Of a DNA stretch of 64,000 bases, positions 49,339-58,951 are shown piece by piece. The translations under genes and the position numbers were made by a program. The notes beneath the pieces are model-generated. The model searched no databases. It was not told the DNA's origin and worked only from the letters and a program-made list of their open reading frames with translations. The stretch is from Escallonia rubra (taxonomy: Eukaryota > Streptophyta > Magnoliopsida > Escalloniales > Escalloniaceae), in NCBI GenBank assembly GCA_033065855.1, contig JAVXUO010000209.1, forward strand, positions 310,001 through 374,000, in the 5' to 3' direction. The first letter of the stretch is position 1; each line of letters starts with the position of its first letter.

Positions 49339-51440
49339 TTTTATCATTATGTGTCTTAAATACTGATATCCAAGCAACATAGACCTGTCTTCTTGTTTTT
49401 TGCTTGGTATTTGATTAAGTATTTTAATTGTTTTGATATGGGTAACCAAACAATTCATACGGGTTTCTTGTTATTCAAAAAAGAAATCTGCTTTCATATT
49501 TTTATAAAAACGGGAATAACAGAGCTTTCTTTTTGAGGCCCCAACAAAGCTTTTACTTTGCAATTGCGCCCATTCTCTTTGTTCAGTTAGTTAAAAGAAA
49601 ATTTGTTTGTATATTTCTGTGTATATAATGAAGTCTGTATATATAAGCACTACAGTTGACCTAACAATAAATATAATGGATAAATTAAAGACTGACATAA
49701 TAGAAGAATGACATAATACAATAATTAAATTAAAGAGATTCTTTAATTTACGAAGAGTAATGACATTCAACTCAAACAGAATTAGCAATGAGGAGACGTC
49801 TACAAGGCTTATAATGAAGTATCGATTGTTATTTATCCAAACTGGAATATATACCCGTGAGATTTGTATTTCTCAAAACGGTCCCTTACATGTGACCCAA
49901 CTTAGTTTTTAGTGGGCCTAGCGTGGGTGGAGAATTGAACCGAGTCGCGATAAGTGAATTAATTTCTCAATTTTTTGCAGGGCCTTTTGCTTTAGTAATC
50001 AAAATGACATTCTCAACGTTTTCCTAGCCATCTCCTTTAACAGGATTACCATACGACCAGGAATAGAACTAACAATTCATGATTGCCATAATTTTAGATG
50101 TGGGTCTGCGGTGTTCTCTAGTTCAGCCTTGACCTCTTTTTTTGTTTTGTTGGACGGTAAGGGGTATCCTCGGGCCAGCTTTAGCGTCAACCGAGACTAA
50201 GTCCCCTTCCCGGGCGATCTTAAAGGCGCACCCCCCACATCGGCCTGGTGCATTCAGAGGAGTTTTTATTTCTATGGGTGCTGGCCCCAAGGCTTGAACT
50301 CAGGAAGTCAAGGTATGGAGTATACCTCCTTGACCACCAGGCCAACCCTTTGGGGTTGCCGTGACCTCTTTTCAACTCTAGCAAATGGACTAGTATTTGC
50401 GTCCAAATGGGCCTTACAGAAAATCTATAGCATATGAATAATTTGACTGATTCTTCTTTTTTGCTCTCGCAGATGTCGGACATGGAGGACATCATGGACA
50501 TGGTGCGACCTATTATACATGAACATGACTTTTGCTACACATGTACAGATTTCATTTCCTTAGTATGCACCGGGGCAAATCGCTGCACTTACAGGAGGCC
50601 AGATCACTTGCAAATTTTGCTTGTCAAATCAAAATTGACATATATCAAGACTGGTTACATGACATTTTGCTGCAATGTGATTGTTGTACTGCCCACCAGC
50701 AACCATCTTTTGTGACACCATGACTGCCTTAAACTGTATGACGGTTCCTACTCTTTTGTATCTATATATAATTTGCAAAGCCATGGCCTGTCCCGATTAT
50801 TAAATTTCCTGTACTAAGTTAAAACAACTATTTGTATCTATGCAATTCTCAAGTTTTACCCAAAAAAATAGACCAGCTCTGATACCTAATAAAAAATTGT
50901 TTGTATATTTGTGCACAAAAAATAAATAATGGATTTGTATATAGGCATTGTAGTTGACCTAGTAACAAATAAAATAAGTGAATTAAAAATTGACATAATA
51001 AAGGAATAGATTAACGAGATTCCTTAATACAGGCATTTCATTGTAACGGTAACTAAAAAGAAAAAGAGAAACAAGGAAAGAACAAGATGTTCTGGAAGTA
51101 TGACAAAAAACTGCCTAGTACAATGCATTATACCGGGTTCACTTTGATGTGCATTTAAGAAATTGAGATGGATAGATTCTCCATTTAATGCATTATTATT
51201 ATATAATATAATATAATATCCGCTTCTTCTCTTATTTTTCTTTTTTCAAACGCACATTAACTGTTACAACATAGAACTTATACACGGTTCAATATGCCTT
51301 TCACTTTCTCGGCAATTCAAACGAACAAGAAGTATTGGAAGCACGTGGAGGCCACTGTGAAAGCTACCGATCCCTCTTAAAGTCATTACCTTCTTGTGAC
51401 AAGTATGTTTAGGTCTCTACCCACCGAACAAGAGCTTCTT
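49339..51440. other. No gene; peptide-intron remnants and a SINE
   Basis: 49570-49760 and 50885-51020 match the intron of peptide gene D (GCGCCCATT...TATATAGGCA and TTGACCTAACAATAAA) but have no exons. Frames at 50434-50723 did not match a family I know. Confidence 0.45.
50150..50360 (-). mobile_element. SINE-like element (minus strand)
   Basis: On the minus strand, GTTGGCCTGGTGGTCAAGG (A box-like) is followed by GAGTTCAAGCC (B box-like) at tRNA-type spacing, then a GC-rich body ending near CTTACCGTCCAAC. It is a different family from the SINE at 47590. Confidence 0.6.
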
Positions 51441-51708
51441 TAGAGAAAATGAGGGTCTAATGCGGATTGTGTGTCCTATCCTAGCCATGACGAAAGGGTT
51501 AGTTATATGCTATTGGATTACTCTATATCTTAAATCATCATGTTTGGATCCACTTTAGTCCTTAAACTTGAAAACAATGCAGTCCCATCTTTTCAAGATC
51601 ATCTTGGTTTCTGTTACAATATTTGTGGGACATTTGGGTGATGAGAATTGAGCTTATTTTCGAGAGTCAAATTTATAGCCTCGGAAGATTGTTGGTTTAG
51701 CGGAAGGT

Positions 51709-52138
51709 ATGACTGCTGATCTCTTTGAATGGTGGTTAGATATAAAGTACAAGAGCAAGTTAGCTCTCGGCTCTGCTATAAAGTTAAATTTGTTTAAGAT
51801 TGGGGATAGATCCAACCTCACTTACATCGTACACCTGATGAGTATGTTTTTTCATGGCAATATAGGTGATGACCGAGAGCCTTTCTCACGGACTGTAAGG
51901 AACTCTAAATTGTCCTGATTTTTTACCTTCAAAGAAAATTTTATGGTGTTGAGCCTATTTTTACTTCACCTTCTGAAAAGATAGAGGGATTTATCTCGGC
52001 CTTGTGCAAAGCTCTCTCCAAACTTATGCCGTTGCTTGCTTTTTTGAACAAGGTGTTGAAATGGGGTTTTACTCGAGGAATCTCTCATATCGCTTTGACT
52101 AGCGGATGTTTCTTGAGTGCTTGTACTTGTAGCCGTTA
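51709..52138 (+). pseudogene. Conserved unknown reading frame, copy 3 (longest)
   Basis: Starts MTADLFEWWL, reaches TGA at 51916-51918, then runs open to TAA near 52138: FYGVEPIFTSPSEK, FISALCKALSKLMPLL, NKVLKWGFTRGISHIALTSG, FLSACTCSR. The in-frame TGA is shared by all copies. Copies 1 and 2 lack the bases around GTGTTGAAATGG, which shifts them out of this longer frame. About 143 codons in all, no recognised domain; likely the tail of an unidentified gene. Confidence 0.45.
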
Positions 52139-52431
52139 AAGTATCCTCTATGTTTATTTTTCATTACCTCTTTTTTTGGTCTTTAACGAGTAATCATTGA
52201 GGTTTGTACTACGTGGAATGTTTAGTTTTTTACATACGAAGTTCTTGAAGTTTAAGAAAAATAAAATAAGGCATTGAAACCTTTAGAAGGTGTGAACCAA
52301 ATTGGAGAGTAATTGTAGGCATGGAGCTAAAAGCAAAAATGTACTTGTCACCGATGCATTGTAAGAGCTGATTAACATATGATTGATGCTTTCGTTCCAA
52401 CGAACACCCATACAGAAATGGAGCTAATTAA

Positions 52432-52526
52432 TCAGGGAGCTTTACTCGGAAGGATGTTCATGCAACCTCGAGCAATCGGTGATTTAGCTCCATGCACACC
52501 AATCTTCGGATGTGGCTGCTTACGAG
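52432..52526 (-). pseudogene. Orphan peptide exon 2, copy E3
   Basis: Encodes the same residues as E1 and E2 (ending GCMNILPSKAP). The acceptor context is altered by a small deletion just upstream (CTCCTTGTTGCAG), and the hAT found beside E1 and E2 is absent. No matching exon 1 in the next several kilobases. Confidence 0.6.
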
Positions 52527-52628
52527 CTGCAACAAGGAGCGCCCATTCATTTTGTTCACACAACAAAAATAAGGTAGTCAAATGGTACCACAACCTTTGA
52601 TGATGTTTGAAAATGGCATAGTACTTTA

Positions 52629-52945
52629 GGCCCCGTACGTTTACCATATTCGTTTTCTGGTTTTAGCAATGATGATGAAAAATATTTTTTTTGTGTGTAC
52701 TTTTACCATTTTCTGTTTTCGTTTTGGATAAAATTACTCAAATAGTAACAAAAAACTGAAAAATCCTAAAAGATGTTTTCAGCTTTTTTTCACTCAAACT
52801 TAACCCAATATAAGAAAAAATAACTAATTTTTTTTTTGTGAAAATGATAAAAGTACAGGAACAGGTTTTCAAACTGAATATGAAAATCGTGAAAATGAAA
52901 AAAGAAAATGAAAACAGAAAACAAATATGGTAAGCGTACGGGGCC
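52629..52945. mobile_element. MITE with near-perfect GGCCCCGTACG termini
   Basis: 317 bp. GGCCCCGTACGTTTACCATA at the left is the near-exact complement of TATGGTAAGCGTACGGGGCC at the right. Paralogous sites near 29579 and 40466 read TACTTTAGTTTCTTC without it. The duplicated target is TA, fitting Tc1/mariner-type or an imperfect Harbinger-type insertion. Confidence 0.88.
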
Positions 52946-53929
52946 TAGTTTCTTCGACATTCTAACAATTTAATATGTGCTATGATTGTTCAGGTACGTT
53001 TCTATACAGACTACACCATGTGTTACATATATAATTATACTTTACTGTGTATAAAGTACGTACGAGGTTAAATGACCACGTCTTGTTTTACTTACAATAT
53101 GTTTTTTTTTCCTGTTTAAGAGTTTTTAAAATTAGAGTTTTTCTGTTGTTTGGACGTTCCAAATTTATCTATTACAGTAAAGTTTTTTCAGAATTTTAAA
53201 TCTATTATGGTGGTCAGACCAACTCAGGTTTACTTGTTCAAGATTCCATCGCAACAAGAGAAAAAAAGTCGACTTAAAAACATGTAAGGACTAAATGACC
53301 AAAGTTTTTGTTTCCCCTTAATACTTCCTTTCTAAAAGGTATGTAAAAAGTAAGTGGGTTTTGTCTTTTAAATGTTTCGAATTTATTTTTTTTACTTTTC
53401 GAGAATTTTAGAATCATTTTACAAGGGTTGCATTCACAATTTCTTCGCAGCACGAAAAAAGAAGTCCACTTTTAAAATACATACATTTTTTGTGCTCATG
53501 CGTATTTCATAAGTAAGGATGTCTTTTTCTTTTAAATATTCCAAATTGATCTATTTATGTCCACAGAATTTTATACTCCGTAATCCTTTAGCAAGGCCCA
53601 CACTGAATCATATCTAGCTTTCACGGTTCCCACCCAACACACGAGAGAAACAAAAATTGAGTTTACGAATTTTCAAGGGAGGTCACAGGAGGAAGAGAAG
53701 AATATCAACAACGCACAAATAATTCTTAAACCATGGCATCAAAATTTCAGATGTTCAGAAAAATCTAACTTGTTATCCAATTAGTTTTGTGAATTTTACG
53801 CTTTTTTTTTTGGATGCCTAGGGTACAATCACGACCAAGGTGTTTTGAGCCATCGTTCATCTAATGCCCTTTCTTTTCTTTTTTACAAAAGTTTTGTCTG
53901 TGATATAGCTAATAGGTACAATCCTTCGT

Positions 53930-54470
53930 ACATCGATAATTTTTTATTGTTAAGTATTTTCAATAACTTTCATTTAGTGATACTAAAAAGTACTGTTAAA
54001 AATTATCACTGATTGTTAGCATACTTGTTACTAACTATATTTAGTGACTATTGATTGCCACCACGCAAAGAATTGTAACTATCTTCCTACAAGCTTGCTG
54101 AAAAGAAAAAAATATATTTTTTCCCGACATTTAAGCATCCACGTGACTTTTTTTTTTCTTTTTCAGCAAGATATTCATATAGTTGACTGTTGGCTGCTGT
54201 CCGCAGTGTCCGAGTTGTCGGAAAATAACTATAACCTCGTGAAGAGAGACGATTTATGGTCCTTAAATATTTTCAGTGGCCTTTTATAGTGGCCCTAAAA
54301 AAGTGGCGTTAAAAATTGTCGCTGAAAGTGTTAGTGCCACTAAATACATTTAGCGACCATTTATTATCACTATATGAGAATTCGGATATATTATCCTACG
54401 CCCACTAAAGTGTTAGTGCCACTGAATATTATAACTATATTCATACAAGCTGAGTAGCAGCGAAAATTTA
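53930..54470. mobile_element. Two decayed AGTGAC MITEs
   Basis: 53930-54085 and 54220-54470 both show GTGTTAGT, TTTAGTGAC and GTAGCAG family blocks, with tandem partial repeats (AAAGTGTTAGTGCCACTAAA at 54325 and a variant at 54408). Boundaries unclear. Confidence 0.5.
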
Positions 54471-55850
54471 TGCGATAAAATTTGATTACATGAATATGAA
54501 ATGGGAAATTATTTTGTTGCTATGTCGTTTACAGATAAAACTAATGAAATTTATGTTGGTTAAAAAATATATGATATAGTAGCGTTATTGAAATATGTGG
54601 AATAATGCTTGAGATGACATTTTAACCAAGATTACGGGAGTTAAAAATAAGAGATAAGCAGCACTCATTCTCTCCGGAAAAAAAATTGATCATATTTCCT
54701 TTTAAGGCTATCCCAAAAAAATTGCCCACTTTCCGAATTAACAAATATTTTGTAAGTGTTTTTCAATATTTGTCCTTTTACACTTTTTTTCCCCTTCTAT
54801 TTCTCTTTTAACATATAATCATCCACCGATCCATTTTCAACATTCAACCTCGCGGGTTCCAACAGCAACCAAATTCAGCTATTGAGCGTTCATTAGCAAC
54901 GGCAACGGGCCGCATGATCAACAGTGCTCCGGGATTTACGGCTGTAAACATGAAATAATTCACAGCAATCTTGAAAACATTCCAAGTCCCTTCTCTCCAA
55001 GACCCATACAATCTTCAAGGTCAACGAATTTGTTTTGATTTCCGTCTTTGATCCACACTAGCATGAAACAACTTAGTATATGTTTATCCCCTGCTTTTTT
55101 ACCCAAAGTTTCCTAGATTTATCCCGATTAAAGTTCCTCATCTAGTAGCTCTTTTTAGTGCAGCTTCAGTCCGATTGAATTCATCTATAGCAAACAGATT
55201 GGCTTTCAACTCTACTTGCAGTTCTCTAATATGCTGATACGAGTTCCAGAAAGCTATTTTTTTTTCCATTTTGACAATGCTTTACCGCATGCTTTTATCT
55301 TGTGACATATTCAAACCACCGAGAACCACGAAGCTCCTAGACAGAGGTGGTGAAGTAGCGCAGAAGGGAATGTTAGTTTCCAGCTTGCAAAAACAAGTGC
55401 TCGATCCAGTCTGACATATTTTCGCCCTTATGCCGTTTATTGTTCCAGGTAAATGGATATCCAATACAACCCAAATTGAACCGGGCTTAGAAAAGAGATG
55501 GAAGTCCCTAAAATTTGAAAAACTCCGTTCGGAAGACCCCTTAGCTTCTCTTCATTAGCTACGATATTTCATGATGGAGGTGGGAGCCAATTTGGGCTGG
55601 CTGCCTCCACCCTAGAACATAACAGTTTACCTCGACGTTCTCGAACGTCATCCATCCACTGATTACCTTCACTGGAAATTGCTCCAGTATTTGACCCTCG
55701 GTTTCGTTTGCCCATCGACGAAGCACCCCTCCTTCCACATTATGCCATATCTTGAGCTTTAGCTATTCATGTTGTGCTCTTTCTTGCAATGTGTCTAGAT
55801 TTTGGCTTGGAATGAGAAGAAAACAGCGATGATATGGGGATATCAACTAA

Positions 55851-56594
55851 GGTAGCGTTTAAAATAACTTCTAGTTTTGATTTTCTGTTTCTAAAAAAAT
55901 AAAGACAAAAATCAGTTTAGGTTTTTTTTTTAACAAAAATAAATTAGTACTCCCTCCGTCCCTTAAAGAGTGATCCATTTCATTTTACACGTATATTAAT
56001 GATTTATGTTATATATTGTGTGTCTTTCCTATTTTACCCTTTAGAGAGAGGGGGGAAGAGAGTGGGTCATGAGAAAATTGGTTGGTAGAGTGTTAAATGT
56101 GGAGAGAGAAATAGAATAAGAAAGTGTAAAGTGGTGGGCCAGGAAAGAGAAAATGAGTTGATAGAGAATTAAATGTGGTGAGAGAAATAGAATAAAAAAA
56201 TATAAAAAGGGTAAATATGTAAAAATACTTAAAGAATCTTTCCTAATTTGGAAGTGATCACTTTTTGTGGGACGGCCCAAAAAGGAAATATGATTACTCT
56301 TTAAGGGACGGAGGGAGTATTTGATTACCCCGTTTTTATTTTGAGTTTTTTCTTTGGTGGTGATTTGCAGTGGCGGTGGCTGTCGGGCGACAGTGGTCGT
56401 CGGCGATGGCTGCCATCCAGTAGCGGTCGCCAACCGGTGGCTGCTGACAGGCTGTGATGGCCGGCAGCAATGGGCGGTGACTATGGTGGTGGTCTCAAAA
56501 TAAAAACAAAAACTGTGTGTCAAACGCGTTTATTTTTTTCGATTTACAAAACTAGAGGAAAAAACTAAAAACGGAAAGGTTGTCAAACAGAGCC
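55851..56594. mobile_element. Tourist-like MITE inside the LINE
   Basis: TAA duplications at 55848-55850 and 56595-56597. Ends GGTAGCGTTTAAAATAA and TTGTCAAACAGAGCC match the elements at 5181 and 10687. It is longer because a Stowaway has inserted into it. Confidence 0.82.
55950..56317. mobile_element. Stowaway MITE inside the Tourist MITE
   Basis: CTCCCTCCGTCCCTTAAAGAG and CTTTAAGGGACGGAGGGAG are near-perfect inverted termini with TA on both sides (55948-55949, 56318-56319). It looks young. The 160-codon minus-strand ORF across it is not a gene. Confidence 0.93.
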
Positions 56595-56705
56595 TAAATT
56601 ATGACCATACATGCTTGAGTTAGGCCCACTGTTGATAACATTAATTTTCGGCCTAACAGGGTTGATTTAGGCCCACTGTTTGATACTTGCAGATTGAGTT
56701 GTAAA

Positions 56706-56942
56706 CTAACAGGGTTTGGGGCTCTGTATCTGTCTGGGCCCGTGTCCTCCTCCTCCTCTTCCAAATACTTTGGGGCTACAACTTTGTTTGGGCTCTAACT
56801 TATCAACTCCCTTCACCTTCACCTTCACCTTCACCTTCACCTTGTGTTGCTCATCCTCCCATTGCTTATTGCAATCTCTCCTCTCGTGACCCAAACACCC
56901 ACAGTAGCAACAGATTGACAATATGCGTTCATACATATACAT
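56706..56942 (-). pseudogene. CCHC zinc-knuckle fragment of the LINE
   Basis: The motif C-Y-C-G-C-L-G-H-E-R-R-D-C has the spacing C-x2-C-x4-H-x4-C of zf-CCHC_4. It is followed by KVKVKVKVKVK, from a six-base AAGGTG tandem repeat (56812-56852), and a Gly-rich end. Confidence 0.75.
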
Positions 56943-56993
56943 ATGTCACCCACACTCTCTGGTCTCCGTTAGACCTCGTAAAACCTCCTCGTT

Positions 56994-57516
56994 TTAATGA
57001 TTTGGATATAGGATGTCCCACTCTAATACCAAGATATTGTCTACTTTCTGCTTCCTCCGGAGGTTTTTAACGAATGCTCCAATTATTTTGGCGTATTTTT
57101 CACTAAAACATCCAAAAGGCAATCCCCAAATTTGAATCTGAAGATCCAGCCATTCGAATGTTGCATTAGTAGCCGTCATACCACGCTCCCACGGCTTGAT
57201 CAAGAAAATATTGTCGTCGAAATTCCATGGCCCTCCATCCTCCGCTTTACTCATTTAGAATTCAGACGAGAAGCGGAAATGGAACAAGTTCGGACCAACA
57301 TCCACGATTTCTTAGCAACTTGTTCCAACTCCAGATTTTTCGGAAAGTATCTTTTACTGCTCTGTTGTTGACCTTCTTCAGTGTTAGTATCTTGCCAACG
57401 AGACTCCAAGGGAGTTGCATAGCAGGTTCATCAATTTCCCCATCCAACAATACATCCTCATCTTCCTCTTCCGTGAGAACGATATTCTCTAATTTACTTC
57501 TCACAAATTCATCCAT
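56994..57516 (-). pseudogene. DUF4283 domain fragment of the LINE
   Basis: The frame 57516-57262 holds LPWSLVGKILTLKKVNNRAV and KDTFRKIWSWNK. The frame 57254-56994 continues GGPWNFDDNIFLIKPWERG and WLDLQIQIWGLPFGCF with a frameshift between the two. Both halves fit the DUF4283 pattern (LVGKLL..., GGPWSFD..., WVQIHGLP). Confidence 0.8.
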
Positions 57517-57571
57517 GCCTGCATGTGCATAACTCTAAATCAAGATACCTGGAATAAGCACGCCAATGGAG

Positions 57572-58951
57572 GTGTCACCTGTTGTTCAGTGTATCTAATT
57601 CATATGCAATCTCCGTTATTCCTTCTTTTATCCACACGCGGTATTATTTCTGTTGTTCAATTGATAGCTTTGTGTCCAAATGTGTTTCTCCTTCCATTTC
57701 TTTATGTGGGCTTTTGCTTATTTCCTCCCATTCTTGTTATGCCAATCGCAGGACATTGAAGGCGATTGAACTAACCGACGCACCTTGTACCCTAATGTTA
57801 GGTCATTTTTTTAACTAAATAAATGGTGCAGTGTTTTTATTGATTTGTTGATAGCTAGCTGAGGTAAGTGTATACACGAGATTAAGGCATGTAAAGCCAT
57901 CTCTCCATGTTCAAACCTTAGTATAAAAAAAAAAAGGTCTGTTGAGATTGAGGTGCAAGAGAGCATAGTTTGATCAGAAGACTTGTCATCCTACGTCGTG
58001 TGAGTGAAATATTACTTGGGTCAGTACATATTTTTGTGAGTTACTGATATGTTGCGACTTGGTATCCGGTTGTAATGCCCCAATGCATTGTGAAAAACTA
58101 TGTATGAAATACTATCTTAATGTCATTCTCCTATTTAGAAAGAAAAAAAAATACGAAGCTAGATAAGACAATTGTATTTTGGTTCCGTTGATTTTGAAAA
58201 CCAAATACTATACGAAAATATCTTGCCTTTGTTCAAACTTTCATCAAATTATTGCAACATGTCTCATAGTATTGTATTAACAGGTGTAGGAAGAACATTT
58301 CAACTGTGGGACTTAATGTGTGAAATGTTACGGAAGTTGCCGCAACGCTTCTGATCTACTCTTAAATTGCAGAGCCATGGGGTTTTCAACCTCCTCCTTA
58401 GTTCTTCAGGTAGAGGTGCTTGATTGGATTCATGAGATCGGCTTCAGGGCCTTTCTTTTGGGTTTGTCTTTGGTGGTTAAGCTTTATTGCCTTGGGATGG
58501 TTAAGTCTGTTCGACTCCATGCTTGTTTGCTAGGATCTCATCCCCGTGACTTCATGGACTTATACACAACTGTACTTGTTGAGATTCTCGATTTGGGCTC
58601 CGTAAGATTTTGCTTTTTCTTTCGGGTCAATGTTTGACCGCCCGTTAGTTTAGCTTATGTTCTCCTTTTTCCTTTGTTAGTGCTTCTGGGCTTCTCGTGA
58701 TGGGTCACGATGTGGGGGCGTGCCTTTTGGTCGGGTTGTAGACTGGGTATGGTGGTCGGTTTTCCATTTCCTAGCCTATATTTGTTGTACAATCATCATG
58801 TTTTAGGTGTTTCAGCCTACCTCTTCATTTTTGTGGCATAATGTTTTTAGCTGTTTTTCCCCATCTTGAGTGTCTCTATTTAATTGAGTTGCGCCACCAC
58901 CCTTGTTCCTTGTAGTAGTTCTCCCTATTTCTCCTTTTTTAACATTGGAAG
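57572..58951 (+). repeat. Duplicated block beta, copy 2
   Basis: Matches the ICME 3' flank (9111 onward) without its Tourist and retroposon insertions. It begins in what is 3' untranslated sequence at the ICME locus, so no ICME coding sequence is present here. It ends at the hAT element starting at 58952. Confidence 0.82.

Larger units (their letters stand above)
51440..53640. repeat. Duplicated block alpha, copy 3
   Basis: Matches copies 1 and 2 from GGGTCTAATGCGG onward, but lacks both the hAT element and the solo LTR. It has its own MITE insertion at 52629-52945 and a unique stretch at 52130-52340. Confidence 0.83.
54845..57516 (-). mobile_element. LINE (non-LTR retrotransposon) remnant
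   Basis: Minus-strand pieces occur in the normal order of a plant L1-type LINE: a DUF4283 RNA-binding region (57516-57000), a CCHC zinc knuckle (56942-56880), then, beyond an inserted MITE, endonuclease-end phrases around 55400-55480 (GYPFTWNNKR, RLDRALV) and a linker with ALSKWKKK and GDKHILSCF (55270-55080). Frames are broken throughout and the reverse transcriptase is missing past 54845, so it is dead. Confidence 0.75.

Noticed and set aside
56041-56523. 160-codon minus-strand ORF
   Set aside because: It spans the Stowaway MITE and its Tourist host. It starts and ends in transposon sequence and has no protein-like composition.
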